Counted from the first letter of the stretch, positions 51,949-60,584 are shown. The stretch: 64,000 bases of DNA from Actinomadura sp. NBRC 104412 (GCF_030269515.1 NZ_BSTM01000005.1:102357-166356), one strand, 5' to 3'. Notes: generated by a model from the letters alone, not told the origin. A program made the numbers and translations.

Positions 51949-52225
51949 TCCTGCACGCCCCCGGCCCGGGTTTCGTCACGCAGACGGCCGAGACGGCCCC
52001 TGAGACAAGCGGAGAGCGCTTCACAGACGCCACCCTGGCCCTTCCCCCCACCCTCGGCCCCTGGCGCCGCCACGGCTGATCTGCGGCCCAGCGGGCCGTC
52101 CCGGGACCGCGCCACAAACCGGCCGGAACCAGCGAACTCCATCGGCGTCCAAGTAGTCGTAAACTGCGCCGCAAGCGATGCGCTTGAGGCGAACCCCACA
52201 AGCGGACTCCGAGAGGAAACGCACC

Positions 52226-52648
52226 ATGGCCTACGGGCCTCCCCCGTCGCCAGGTCACGGCCCAGGCTGGCAGCAGCCCGCCTGGCAGCAGCCCGCGCCG
52301 AGCCACTACGGGCCCACAAGCGGCGAAGACACCACCTGGGCGCTGATGGCGTACATCGGCCAGTTCTTGGTGGGCGCCATCGCACCGGTGGTCGTGTTCT
52401 TCGGGAAGGGCCGCTCGCCCTTCGTCCGCCGCCACGCCGCCCAGGGCCTCAACATGGGCGTGGCCGCCATCGCGGTCTGGCTGGTGGGCGGCCTGCTCTC
52501 CCTGGTCGTCCCCGAGCTCATCTGGGTGCCCCTGGGCTTCACCGCCGCCGTCATGTTCTACCTGGTCTACGCGGGCCGGGCGGCCAACCGCGGCGAGTTC
52601 AGAAGGGTGCCCAAGTTCGTGGCCTGGCCCCTCCTCAAAGCCCGCTGA
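52226..52648 (+). CDS. DUF4870 membrane protein (short paralogue)
   Basis: A 140-residue paralogue of the protein at 49255. The disordered N-terminus is shorter and has tandem WQQPA motifs; the DUF4870 domain follows (DTTWALMAYIGQFLVGAIAPVVV, NMGVAAIAVWLVGGLLSLV, FTAAVMFYLVYAGRAANRGEF). GAGAGGAAA supports the ATG at 52226. The last five codons and stop form the first of four tandem 17-bp repeats that continue past the gene. Confidence 0.8.
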   Translation: MAYGPPPSPGHGPGWQQPAWQQPAPSHYGPTSGEDTTWALMAYIGQFLVGAIAPVVVFFGKGRSPFVRRHAAQGLNMGVAAIAVWLVGGLLSLVVPELIWVPLGFTAAVMFYLVYAGRAANRGEFRRVPKFVAWPLLKAR

Positions 52649-52700
52649 GCCTCAAAGCCCGCTGAGCCTCAAGGCCCGCTGAGCCTCAAGGCCCGCTGAA
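52633..52700. repeat. Four tandem 17-bp repeats at the DUF4870 3' end
   Basis: The unit cctcaaagcccgctgag is repeated four times without gaps (52633, 52650, 52667, 52684); copies 3 and 4 have g for a at one position and copy 4 ends in a. The first unit contains the gene's stop codon TGA, and later copies repeat it. The array may act as, or have arisen by slippage at, a transcript end. Confidence 0.85.
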
Positions 52701-52715
52701 CCGGGCCGAGGGCCG

Positions 52716-52759
52716 GCTCACTTCGACGTGGGACTCAGCTCACTTTGACGTGGGACTTC
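52716..52759. repeat. Two tandem 22-bp repeats at the Uma2 gene 3' end
   Basis: Two adjacent 22-bp units beginning gctcactt and containing gacgtgggact, with about three differences. The second unit carries the last codons and stop of the minus-strand Uma2 gene; the first lies just beyond it. Confidence 0.75.
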
Positions 52760-53646
52760 GAGGCTCGCGCGTCATGACCGGTCGCCGCCTCCGCGTCCTG
52801 CCCGGCATCCCGCTCGGCGCGTTCCGCGGTGTCCGCGGGGCGGGTGGCGCGGAGGGCGCGGCGCGCCGGGTCCGGTCCGGGCAGGACGGTCATGGTGCCC
52901 GGCTCCCCCGGCTCCTGGTCGAGGCGGACGACGCGTCCCGGGTACGCGCGGGAGGCGATCTCGATGTCGCGTTCGTCCCAGGCGCCGTAGAAGACCGGGC
53001 AGCCGTCCCAGAGCTCGACCTTCTCCGCGCCGGTCGGCCAGCGCCGGCCGAAGGCGTCGATCAGGATCGGCTCCTCGCTGTGCGGAAGGTCCGGCCCCAG
53101 CTCCTGGACGCGGGACGGGTCGGATGCGTGGTCGGGCACGGAGATCGTCCTCCTGGGCGCGGGTAGGGGCCGCCTGGGCAGCCGGGCGAAGACCTGGTCG
53201 GCCTCGAGCTCGATCGGGAACGGGCGGGCCAGCGTGGCCGTCCGGCCCCGCGGCAGCCGCGCGCGCTCGGTGTAGCGGCCGGCGTCGCCGAGCTCGTACA
53301 CCCTGATCTCCGACAGGTCGCCCCGGCTGTCCACCACCCAGTACGCGGGGACGCCGTACCGCTCGTACAGGGCCTTCTTGGCGCCGAGGTCGGCGGCGCG
53401 GGAGACCGCGGAGGTCACCTCCACGACCAGCAGCGGCGGCCCGTCCACCGAGGCGCGCGGATCGCCGGGGCGGCCCGGGTGGCGCCTCGTGTCGCGGTGG
53501 CACACCACGAGGTCGCAGCGGAGCCAGGTGTCATCGCCGAGCCGGACCCCGGTGGAGGTCGCCGACCACTGCTCCGCGGTCTCGGCCAGCCCGACCGGCA
53601 CCACCAGCCCGGAGACCAGAACCTGATGCAGCAACGAATGACTCAC
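52735..53646 (-). CDS. Uma2-family (PD-(D/E)XK fold) protein
   Basis: A 303-residue protein. Residues about 15-160 match the Uma2/DUF820 nuclease-like fold: LRCDLVVCHRD, PPLLVVEVTS with the acidic catalytic pattern, KKALYERYGVPAYWVVD. A second half of about 140 residues has no assigned domain and contains PILIDAFGRRWPTGAEKV and an acidic Ala-rich tail. Uma2 genes are highly duplicated in cyanobacteria and actinobacteria and their activity is uncertain. The GTG at 53646 lies 7 nt after GACACT (53654-53659). Confidence 0.8.
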   Translation of the reverse strand: MSHSLLHQVLVSGLVVPVGLAETAEQWSATSTGVRLGDDTWLRCDLVVCHRDTRRHPGRPGDPRASVDGPPLLVVEVTSAVSRAADLGAKKALYERYGVPAYWVVDSRGDLSEIRVYELGDAGRYTERARLPRGRTATLARPFPIELEADQVFARLPRRPLPAPRRTISVPDHASDPSRVQELGPDLPHSEEPILIDAFGRRWPTGAEKVELWDGCPVFYGAWDERDIEIASRAYPGRVVRLDQEPGEPGTMTVLPGPDPARRALRATRPADTAERAERDAGQDAEAATGHDARASKSHVKVS

Positions 53647-53756
53647 GACGCCCAGTGTCCTCCCGCGGACGCTGCGTCACCGTGACTTTACCGATTCGAG
53701 AACAACGCCCGCGAGGCGGCCCGTTCCCGCTGAGGTGCGGGGACTTGGGACGGCTG

Positions 53757-55601
53757 TTACCGCTTGCCCTTGTCGGCGGAGGATTCGCCGGTCGACAGGG
53801 CCGCGACGAACGCCTCCTGCGGCACGTCCACCCGCCCGATCGTCTTCATCCGCTTCTTGCCTTCCTTTTGCCTCTCCAGCAGTTTGCGCTTGCGGGAGAT
53901 GTCGCCGCCGTAGCACTTGGCCAGGACGTCCTTGCGGATGGCGCGGATGTTCTCGCGGGCGATGATGCGCGCGCCGATCGCGGCCTGGATCGGCACCTCG
54001 AACTGCTGCCGCGGGATGAGCTCCTTGAGCTTGGCCGTCATCATCAGCCCGTACTCGCGCGACTTGTCGCGGTGCACGATCTGGCTGAACGCGTCCACCG
54101 ACTCGCCCTGCAGCAGGATGTCCACCTTGACCAGGTCGGACTCCTGCTCGCCGCTCGGCTCGTAGTCGAGCGAGGCATAGCCGCGGGTCCGCGACTTCAG
54201 CTGGTCGAAGAAATCGAAGATGATCTCCGCCAGCGGCAGCGTGTAGCGGATCTCCACCCGGTCGGCCGACAGGTAGTCCATGCCGAGCAGCACCCCGCGC
54301 CGCCCCTGGCACAGCTCCATGATCGCGCCGATGTGCTCGCTCGGGGACAGCAGCGTGGCCTTCACCACCGGCTCGAACACCGCCGCGATCTTGCCCTCAG
54401 GAAACTCGCTGGGGTTGGTGACGGTGTGCTCGGTGCCGTCCTCCATCACCACCCGGTAGATCACGTTCGGCGCGGTGGAGATCAGCGACAGGTTCGACTC
54501 GCGCTCCAGCCGTTCCCGGACGATCTCCATGTGCAGCAGCCCGAGGAAGCCGCAGCGGAACCCGAAGCCCAGCGCCGCCGAGGTCTCCGGCTCGTAGACG
54601 AGCGCGGCGTCGTTGAGCCGCAGCTTGTCCAGGGCGTCCCGCAGCTCGGGGTACTGGTCGCCGTCCACCGGATACAGCCCCGAGTACACCATCGGCTTGG
54701 GGTCCTGGTAGCCGCCCAGCGGCTCCTGCGCGGGCCTGGACGCGCTGGTCACGGTGTCGCCGACGCGCGCCTGCCGCACGTCCTTCACGCCCGTGATCAG
54801 GTACCCGACCTCGCCGACGCCCAGCCCGTCCACCGGCTTGGGCTCAGGCGAGATCACGCCGACCTCCAGCGTGTCGTGCGCGGTGCCGGTCGACATCATC
54901 AGGCTCTTCTCGCGCCGGGACAGGTGCCCGTCCACGATCCGGACGTAGGTCACCACGCCTCGGTAGGTGTCGTACACCGAGTCGAAGATCAGCGCCCGTG
55001 CCGGGCCCGAGGGGTCGCCGACCGGGGCCGGCACCGTCTCGACGATCCGGTTGAGCAGCTCCGGCACGCCCTCGCCGGTCTTGCCCGACACCCGCAGCAC
55101 GTCGGACGGCTCACAGCCGATGACCCCGGCGAGCTCCTCGGCGTACCGGTCCGGCTGCGCGGCGGGCAGGTCGATCTTGTTGAGCACGGGGATCAGGTGC
55201 AGGTCCGCCTCGATCGCCAGGTAGAGGTTGGCCAGCGTCTGCGCCTCGATGCCCTGCGCCGCGTCCACCAGCAGCACCGCGCCCTCGCACGCCGCCAGCG
55301 ACCGGGACACCTCGTAGGAGAAGTCCACGTGCCCCGGGGTGTCGATCAGGTTGAGGACGTGGTCGGTGCCGTCCGGGCCCGTCCAGGGCAGCCGCACGGC
55401 CTGGCTCTTGATCGTGATGCCGCGCTCGCGCTCGATGTCCATCCGGTCGAGGTACTGCGCGCGCATCTGGCGTTCCTCGACCACCCCGGTCAGCTGCAGC
55501 ATCCGGTCGGCGAGCGTCGACTTGCCATGGTCGATGTGCGCGATGATGCAGAAGTTCCTGATGATCGCGGGATCGGTCGTGTTCGGCTCAGTCGGAGGCA
55601 C
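53757..55601 (-). CDS. lepA: Elongation factor 4 (LepA)
   Basis: A 614-residue translational GTPase that acts in ribosome assembly and back-translocation. G motifs are [17 protein letters not shown] and NKIDLPAA; domains II, III and V follow, and the C-terminus carries the LepA-specific domain ([25 protein letters not shown]). The start is GTG 55601, matching the family N-terminus [13 protein letters not shown] after a short lead. It is divergent from rpsT, the conserved actinobacterial arrangement. Confidence 0.96.
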   Translation of the reverse strand: MPPTEPNTTDPAIIRNFCIIAHIDHGKSTLADRMLQLTGVVEERQMRAQYLDRMDIERERGITIKSQAVRLPWTGPDGTDHVLNLIDTPGHVDFSYEVSRSLAACEGAVLLVDAAQGIEAQTLANLYLAIEADLHLIPVLNKIDLPAAQPDRYAEELAGVIGCEPSDVLRVSGKTGEGVPELLNRIVETVPAPVGDPSGPARALIFDSVYDTYRGVVTYVRIVDGHLSRREKSLMMSTGTAHDTLEVGVISPEPKPVDGLGVGEVGYLITGVKDVRQARVGDTVTSASRPAQEPLGGYQDPKPMVYSGLYPVDGDQYPELRDALDKLRLNDAALVYEPETSAALGFGFRCGFLGLLHMEIVRERLERESNLSLISTAPNVIYRVVMEDGTEHTVTNPSEFPEGKIAAVFEPVVKATLLSPSEHIGAIMELCQGRRGVLLGMDYLSADRVEIRYTLPLAEIIFDFFDQLKSRTRGYASLDYEPSGEQESDLVKVDILLQGESVDAFSQIVHRDKSREYGLMMTAKLKELIPRQQFEVPIQAAIGARIIARENIRAIRKDVLAKCYGGDISRKRKLLERQKEGKKRMKTIGRVDVPQEAFVAALSTGESSADKGKR

Positions 55602-55782
55602 CGGGGTCCGTTCGCAAACTCGCTGGTGGGCAGTTGTCTACTGGCATGGACTGCCGTCTCCATGGTCCCATGCCCGGCCGGATGCTCTGTACTTGGCGGT
55701 TCTGTCCTCCGTCGTCGAGTGCAAGTCGGGTGCAGCCGAGTGCGCCCGTGCGACCGGGTTTGGGGCCGGGGCCGGTGATTGG

Positions 55783-55788
55783 TAGGCT
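55783..55788 (+). promoter_or_regulatory. Candidate rpsT promoter -10 element
   Basis: TAGGCT with a TTTGGG -35-like sequence 18 bp upstream (55759-55764), in the 314-bp gap between lepA and rpsT. It would leave an untranslated leader of about 120 nt containing the hairpin at 55858. The rest of the gap holds no recognised gene. Confidence 0.4.
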
Positions 55789-55857
55789 GTGCGACTGCGT
55801 GTGGCGTACCGTCGTGCCTCGGGGCACCGTCGCCCCGTCTACCACCGAACGTTATGG

Positions 55858-55882
55858 GCCTGCCGCCCGCTGCGCGGCAGGC
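55858..55882 (+). promoter_or_regulatory. Leader hairpin upstream of rpsT
   Basis: A perfect 9-bp stem (gcctgccgc / gcggcaggc) with a 7-nt loop, 33 nt before the rpsT start. S20 represses its own translation in other bacteria, so a structured leader is plausible, but this is an inference. Confidence 0.4.
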
Positions 55883-55915
55883 GAGGATCGCGAACCAAGG
55901 CTGAGGCACTACGAC

Positions 55916-56188
55916 GTGGCTAACATCAAGTCCCAGATCAAGCGCAACAAGCAGAACGAGAAGGCCCGGCTGCGCAACAAGGCCGTCAAGTCCGAGCTGA
56001 AGACGGCGATCCGCAAGTTCCGCGAGGCCGCCGAGGCCGGCGAGGTCGACAAGGCGATCGAGCTGCAGCGCGCCGCGGCCCGCAAGCTGGACAAGGCCGC
56101 CAGCAAGGGCGTCATCCACAAGAACCAGGCCGCCAACCGCAAGTCGGCCATCGCCAAGCGCGCGGCCGCTCTGCAGAGCACCAAGTAA
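55916..56188 (+). CDS. rpsT: 30S ribosomal protein S20
   Basis: A 90-residue, Lys/Arg/Ala-rich primary 16S rRNA-binding protein. The start [20 protein letters not shown] and the C-terminal [20 protein letters not shown] are diagnostic. The GTG at 55916 is the conserved start. A hairpin terminator follows at 56220. Confidence 0.97.
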   Translation: MANIKSQIKRNKQNEKARLRNKAVKSELKTAIRKFREAAEAGEVDKAIELQRAAARKLDKAASKGVIHKNQAANRKSAIAKRAAALQSTK

Positions 56189-56219
56189 GCCCGCGCTCAG
56201 GTAAACGCGACCGAAGACA

Positions 56220-56252
56220 ACGGCCGGGCCTCCTTCGTCACGGCCCGGCCGT
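56220..56252 (+). terminator. Intrinsic terminator of rpsT
   Basis: An 11-bp stem (acggccgggcc / ggcccggccgt) with an 11-nt loop, followed by a short T-rich stretch (ttcccgtt). Confidence 0.8.
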
Positions 56253-56337
56253 TTCCCGTTGCCCGGAACCCGCCACGGCGTGCATCGCGGGCACATCAGT
56301 ACTCTCCCCGGCGACCGCCCCGGTACCGTGACTTTTC

Positions 56338-56883
56338 ATGAACGAGCGCCGCATGGTGAAGGTCTCCAAGTACCTCGCCAGGCATCTGCGGCACCAGCCC
56401 GAGCGGATCGGCCTGACCCTCGACCCGGCCGGCTGGGTCGAGGTCGATGAACTACTGAAGGCGGCCGCGGCGCACGGCTTCCCCATCACCCGCGACGAGC
56501 TCGACCAGGTCGTGGCGGCCAACGACAAGAAGCGCTACGCGTACGACGAATCGGGCAAGCGGATCCGCGCCAGCCAGGGCCACTCCATCCCGGTCGACCT
56601 CGGCCTGCCGGTGACTCCTTCGCCCGAGGTCCTCTACCACGGCACCGTCGGCCGCTTTCTGCCCATGATCTGGCGGGAGGGCCTGAAGCCGATGACCCGG
56701 CACGCCGTCCACCTGTCCCCCGACCGCGAGACCGCCACCAGGGTCGGGACGCGCCGCGGCAAGCCGGTCATCCTCGCCGTCGACGCGGCGGGCATGGCCG
56801 CCGCCGGCCACGAGTTCCGCGTCAGCGCCAACGGGGTCTGGCTCGTGGACGCGGTCCCCCCAAGCTTCCTCACCATCACGTGA
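56338..56883 (+). CDS. kptA: RNA 2'-phosphotransferase (KptA/Tpt1)
   Basis: A 181-residue enzyme of the Tpt1/KptA family, which removes an internal 2'-phosphate from RNA with NAD+ as acceptor. Family features are VSKYLARHLRHQPERIGL with the His-Arg pair, VLYHGTVGRFLPMI, HAVHLSPDRETATRVG and an Arg-rich active site. In eukaryotes it completes tRNA splicing; the bacterial substrate is unknown since that splicing pathway is absent. TACCGT (56324-56329) lies 8 nt before the ATG, implying leaderless transcription. Confidence 0.93.
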   Translation: MNERRMVKVSKYLARHLRHQPERIGLTLDPAGWVEVDELLKAAAAHGFPITRDELDQVVAANDKKRYAYDESGKRIRASQGHSIPVDLGLPVTPSPEVLYHGTVGRFLPMIWREGLKPMTRHAVHLSPDRETATRVGTRRGKPVILAVDAAGMAAAGHEFRVSANGVWLVDAVPPSFLTIT

Positions 56884-56903
56884 TCTTCGAGGGACGAACC
56901 GGT

Positions 56904-57317
56904 ATGCGCTTCGTGACCACCATCGACATCGACGCCGCCGCCGACAAGGTCTGGTCCGTCCTCGTCGACGTCGGGCGCTGGCCGGAGATGACGCCGTCCG
57001 TCACCCGTGTCGAACGGCTGGACGACGACTTCGGCGACGGCTCCCGGACCCGTCTCCACCAGCCCAGGCTCCGCCCCGCCATCTGGACGGTCACCGAGTT
57101 CGACCCGGGACGCTCCTTCGTCTGGGAGTCACGCGCACCCGGTGTGGTGACGACGGCCGGTCACCACCTGACCCCCGGCGACGGCAAGGTCACCGTCCGC
57201 CTCACCCTCGACCAGCGGGGCCCGGCCGCTCCGCTGATCGGCCTCCTGTACGGCCGCCTGACCCGCCGCTACATGACCCAGGAGGCGGAGGGCCTGAAAC
57301 GCCTCTCCGAGTCCTGA
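56904..57317 (+). CDS. SRPBCC-family (polyketide cyclase-like) protein
   Basis: A 137-residue START/SRPBCC-fold protein: MRFVTTIDIDAAADKVWSVL, DVGRWPEMTPSVTRVE and the C-terminal helix LIGLLYGRLTRRYMTQEAEG. Such proteins bind hydrophobic ligands in a cavity; the ligand is unknown. The ATG at 56904 is 20 bp after the kptA stop; a GTG at 56880 overlapping that stop is an alternative start. The 3' end is convergent with holA, 6 bp away. Confidence 0.82.
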   Translation: MRFVTTIDIDAAADKVWSVLVDVGRWPEMTPSVTRVERLDDDFGDGSRTRLHQPRLRPAIWTVTEFDPGRSFVWESRAPGVVTTAGHHLTPGDGKVTVRLTLDQRGPAAPLIGLLYGRLTRRYMTQEAEGLKRLSES

Positions 57318-57323
57318 CCCCGC

Positions 57324-58307
57324 TCAGCGCACCTGACGGGCCGCCACGACCTCCGCGACCGCCTTCTCCAAGGCGTAGGCGGCATCGGCCGCGCCGCCCT
57401 TGACCTGCTCGTCCGCCTCCGCCACAGCGGTCAGGGCCCGCGCCACGCCCTCCCCGGACCAGCCCCGAAGCTGCCGTTGCACACGGTCGATCTTCCAGGA
57501 CGGCATACCGAGCTCCTTGGCCAGGGCCGCGCCCCTCGCCCCGCGCGGGGCCGCCCCCACCTTCGCCAGGCTCCGCACGCCCTGCGCCAGCGCGCTCACG
57601 ATGAGCACGGGCGCGACCCCCGTGGCGAGGGCCCACCGCAACTGCTCCAGCGCGTCCGCGAGCTGCCCTTCGATCGCCTTGTCGGCCACGGTGAAGCCGC
57701 TCACCTCCGCGCGTCCCCGGTAGTACCGGGCGACCGCCGCGTCGTCGATCCGGCCTCCCGTGTCTGCCACGAGCTGGCTGCACGCACCGGCCAGTTCGCG
57801 CAGGTCGTTGCCCACCGCGTCGAGCAGCACGCGCGCGCCGTCCGGCGAGATCCTGCCGCCCGCCCGCCGGACCTCGTTCCGGACGAAGTCGATCCGCTCC
57901 CCCACCTTCGTGACCTTGGGGCAGGCCACCTTCCGCGCCCCGGCCTTGGCCAGCCCGTCCACGAGCGCCTTCCCCTTGGCACCGCCGTGGTGGACGGCTA
58001 CCAGCGCCACGTCATCGGCCGGGTCCTTCGCGTACGCCAGCACCTCGGCCGTCAGGTCCTTCCCGAGATCCTGAACCGACCGCAGCACCAGCACCTTCCC
58101 ACCGCCGAACAGCGAGGGCGAGGTCAGCTCCGCCAGCCTCCCCGGCTCCAGTCCCCCCGGAACCAGATCGATCACCTCGGTCTCCGGGTCGTCCGCCCGC
58201 GCCGAGGCCACCACCTCCCCGATGGCCCGCTCCACGAGCAGCTCTTCGTCCCCCACGATCAGCGTGATCCCGTCCCCAGCCACCCCAGCAGCATGCCACG
58301 CCCGCAC
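57324..58307 (-). CDS. holA: DNA polymerase III subunit delta
   Basis: A protein of about 327 residues that opens the beta clamp within the clamp-loader complex. It begins ITLIVGDEELLVERAIGEVV and has the divergent AAA+ core without a functional Walker A; ELAGACSQLVADTGGRID and the C-terminal collar domain (LEQLRWALATGVAPVLIVSAL) are family-like. The exact start is unclear: GTG 58307 gives a short non-conserved lead, and GTG 58283 begins nearer the conserved sequence. Location near rpsT and lepA is conserved in actinobacteria. Confidence 0.92.
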   Translation of the reverse strand: MRAWHAAGVAGDGITLIVGDEELLVERAIGEVVASARADDPETEVIDLVPGGLEPGRLAELTSPSLFGGGKVLVLRSVQDLGKDLTAEVLAYAKDPADDVALVAVHHGGAKGKALVDGLAKAGARKVACPKVTKVGERIDFVRNEVRRAGGRISPDGARVLLDAVGNDLRELAGACSQLVADTGGRIDDAAVARYYRGRAEVSGFTVADKAIEGQLADALEQLRWALATGVAPVLIVSALAQGVRSLAKVGAAPRGARGAALAKELGMPSWKIDRVQRQLRGWSGEGVARALTAVAEADEQVKGGAADAAYALEKAVAEVVAARQVR

Positions 58308-58416
58308 CCCCCATGCCGCACCGCCCTCTCACCGAGCGCATCCGCCATCCAGAGATGCCCGACAGGACTGTGTCCGGCGACATCGTCATTGGCGGAAGAT
58401 ATGCGATCATCAGCGC

Positions 58417-59145
58417 ATGTACCGCCGCAGGCTGACCTTCCGCATCGGGTTCCTCCGCTTTATGGGACCTCTGGTCGCTCTGGGAATCGGTGCCGCGCTG
58501 GTCATCGTCTGGGCCTATGTCATCGCCTACGACATAGGCCACGGATTGAACTGGGTTCTCTTCCTGGTGCTGTTCTTTCCGGTCGCCGGGCTGTGCGGGC
58601 TTTTGTTCTTCTGGTCGAGCTGGCCTTGGGCCGGAATGGTGGCGGCGGCGCTGCTCTTCCTGAGCGTGTGGCCCGCGCAGTCCGCCATCCAGAACGCGGC
58701 TCTCGACCTGCACGGGCAGTCCGGAGTCTGCCAGGTACTGGACGTCTTCAAGCGCACCTACCAGGAATACGTGAGCGACGGCGACAGTGGTGGCCACTGG
58801 GAAACCCGCACCGTGTACCGGCATTCCCTGCGCTGCCCCGAAGGAGGGCCGAGCCAGCTGTCCCGGGGACGCGCTCTCGCGTACAAAGGCGAGACACTCG
58901 AGGTGGTGTGGGATCGCAAGGGCCGAGTCGCCCCCCTCGCCACCTCGGAACGGCGCACCGCGTGGTCGGCATGGAAACTCTTCCTCGCCATGCAGGCCAT
59001 CGCCCTCCTCGCCCTGTGGGTCGAGGCATGCGTCGATCTGTTCCGCTATCCCCGGCGCTCCTCATGGGACATGGGAACGAACTTCATGGGACTAGCCGAA
59101 GCCCCGATCCCCCTACTCCGCAACCGAAAAAGCTTATGGAGGTGA
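58417..59145 (+). CDS. Four-helix membrane protein of unknown function
   Basis: A 242-residue protein. Three hydrophobic segments lie in the first 100 residues (MGPLVALGIGAALVIVWAYV, WVLFLVLFFPVAGLCGLLF, AGMVAAALLFLSVWPAQ), then an extracytoplasmic region of about 90 residues with two cysteines (GVCQVLDVFKRTYQEY, HSLRCPEG) and a final helix (WKLFLAMQAIALLALWVEA). The layout resembles DUF3592-type proteins, but I am not sure. GC is lower than its neighbours. The last 34 codons (YPRRSSWDMGTNF...) recur at 60876-60978, at the edge of the duplication. Confidence 0.65.
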   Translation: MYRRRLTFRIGFLRFMGPLVALGIGAALVIVWAYVIAYDIGHGLNWVLFLVLFFPVAGLCGLLFFWSSWPWAGMVAAALLFLSVWPAQSAIQNAALDLHGQSGVCQVLDVFKRTYQEYVSDGDSGGHWETRTVYRHSLRCPEGGPSQLSRGRALAYKGETLEVVWDRKGRVAPLATSERRTAWSAWKLFLAMQAIALLALWVEACVDLFRYPRRSSWDMGTNFMGLAEAPIPLLRNRKSLWR

Positions 59146-59235
59146 TAGCCGAATCTCTCCTGCCGCAGAGGCCACATCCGGCCCTCGACACCGGTTCTTA
59201 ACGATCAGGCGCGTTTCACCGTTCATGTGCGATCG

Positions 59236-59569
59236 CTGAGGGCGCCCGATACCCCGCGGAACTGCTCGAGCGGCGTGTGCGCGTGGTGGCCGCGCGGGGG
59301 GCAAGAACCACCACTACTGGGCGAATGTCCAGATCGCCATCGACGCCGACACCCGCCTGGTGGCCGCGACCGGCGATCCACCGCCGGGTAACCGCAGCGA
59401 CTGCCAGGCCCACCGGACTCGGGCATCGACCAGGCCCTGGCCGGAGGGCACGTCATGGCCGATGGCGCCTACCAGGGCAACCCCGGCGTGATCACCCGTA
59501 CCGCAGGCCCCGCGGCGGCGAGTGCCTGTGGCGCCCCAGACCTCGCCCATCCCGCCTTCGCCGAGTGAA
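59236..59569 (+). pseudogene. IS5-type transposase remnant, copy A
   Basis: Part of a DDE transposase (DDE_Tnp_4, IS5-like) can be read in pieces: GKNHHYWANVQIAIDADTR, LVAATGDPPPGNRSDCQAH, then after a frameshift QALAGGHVMADGAYQGNPGV, and another frameshift before the Pro-Tyr-Arg-Lys-Pro-Arg block. The second catalytic Asp is in MADGAYQG. The 5' third and the 3' end with the catalytic Glu are missing and no inverted repeats were found, so it is inert. Confidence 0.75.
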
Positions 59570-59610
59570 AGGCGCCCAGTTCGTCATGGCCCGCGATGGT
59601 GGTCACCGGC

Positions 59611-60363
59611 TCACATCCGTTCGAGGGTCCCGTTCGCGCACAGTGCGTCGAAATGCTCTGCGGCTCGTTCGGGTGCGGGACCACCGCGCACCAGCAGCCC
59701 TGCCTCGATGTTGTTCTCCACGCCCGGCTGAGTGAGGTCGGCGCTGGACACCAGCAGTTCCCGGCGGTCCGCCACCACGATCCTGGCGTGCATCACCCCC
59801 CGCCGGTCGGGACGCCGCGTCATCGGCCAATGCCACAGCTCGAAGCCCAGTTCGCGAAAGGCGGCGGGTTCCTCACCGGAAGGCACGCTCCCCGCTCCCT
59901 GGTACGTCTCGACGGCGATGTGGACACGTACCCCGCGTTCGACGGCCGCGACAAGCGCCGCCCGCAACGGCGGGTACAGCCCTGCCGAGTACGTCATCAG
60001 GAGCAGTTCACGACCTGCCCGCTCGACGACACCGGTGAGCGCCTGAGCGGTCGAGCGCACGGGCACCGCTTGGCTGGTGGGCCCGCTCCACACCGACTCG
60101 ACGTGGACCGTGGACCCCTGCTGTTCGAGCGCCGTCGCGGCGCCGTTCAGGTACGCGGCCACGGCGACCAACGGAAGGTCGTCCTCGTGGAACGCGGCAT
60201 CGCGGATGGCGTCGACTTCGGCGCGGAAGTCCTGCTCGAGATCCCCGTAGCTGACGTAAGCCCCGCCCTCGAAGCGTTGGGCGAGCCTCCGCAGCCGCGC
60301 CGGTCCCAGTACTGCGGAGGGCGCGGCGGCGGCCCGCTCGAACCGCTCAAGTGGGGTGCTCAC
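59611..60363 (-). CDS. drmC2: DrmC-like PLD-family protein, copy A (active site degraded)
   Basis: A 250-residue full-length paralogue of the DrmC at 61473, with an intact frame from GTG 60363. The PLD motif has lost two key residues: HAK is HAR (MHARIVVAD) and SSAN is SSAD (VSSADLTQ), so the catalytic Lys and the Asn of the HxKxxxxD...N motif are both changed while the His remains. It is preceded by a frameshifted end of drmB rather than a functional gene. It is therefore a duplicated gene probably without nuclease activity; expression would depend on read-through. Confidence 0.8.
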   Translation of the reverse strand: MSTPLERFERAAAAPSAVLGPARLRRLAQRFEGGAYVSYGDLEQDFRAEVDAIRDAAFHEDDLPLVAVAAYLNGAATALEQQGSTVHVESVWSGPTSQAVPVRSTAQALTGVVERAGRELLLMTYSAGLYPPLRAALVAAVERGVRVHIAVETYQGAGSVPSGEEPAAFRELGFELWHWPMTRRPDRRGVMHARIVVADRRELLVSSADLTQPGVENNIEAGLLVRGGPAPERAAEHFDALCANGTLERM

Positions 60364-60455
60364 GGCACCTCCGGGCACAGCGCCGGGTCCGCGTCGCCGA
60401 TGGGGACGACGAACCGCCGGTCGGGAACTTGTCGCCTCGCTCGCACGTGGTCTCC
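60360..60455 (-). pseudogene. drmB 3'-end fragment in copy A (frameshifted)
   Basis: About the last 32 codons of drmB are recognisable (ETTCERGDKF, then after a 1-bp deletion DRRFVVPIGD, ending PEVP and TGA). The stop still overlaps the start of drmC copy A, as in the intact locus, showing that the duplication took in the drmB-drmC junction. Confidence 0.8.
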
Positions 60456-60479
60456 TCTTTTCTCGTGGACGACTACAGG

Positions 60480-60584
60480 TGGAAGATAAACCGAATCTAC
60501 GACTCTTCTCACGAGTATCCAAAAACTGCGAAGAGTCGCGAATTTAATCTTCCATGTCGACCCCACTAGGGGCCGTCGACATGG
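60480..60584. repeat. Nested inverted repeats in a low-GC island between the copies
   Basis: Imperfect arms ggaagat...cgactcttc (60481-60508) and gaagagtcg...atcttcc (60530-60553) face each other across 21 bp. They are followed immediately by a second palindrome, ccatgtcgac/gtcgacatgg (60552-60584) with inner cccc/gggg. The region is much richer in A+T than its surroundings. It could be a terminator pair, a MITE-like end or a recombination scar. Confidence 0.6.

Larger units (their letters stand above)
59042..60455. repeat. Large direct repeat, copy A (decaying)
   Basis: This segment of about 1.41 kb matches 60872-62321 in the same orientation, offset by 1830 bp at its left end and 1863 bp at its right end because of indels. 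It contains the tail of the membrane-protein gene, an IS5-type transposase remnant, drmC copy A and a frameshifted piece of drmB. Copy boundaries are judged by eye. Confidence 0.85.

Noticed and set aside
60364-60522. A longer N-terminus for drmC copy A starting near 60522
   Set aside because: The extra residues come from the frameshifted drmB fragment and the low-GC island. Copy B and the GTGA junction place the start at 60363.
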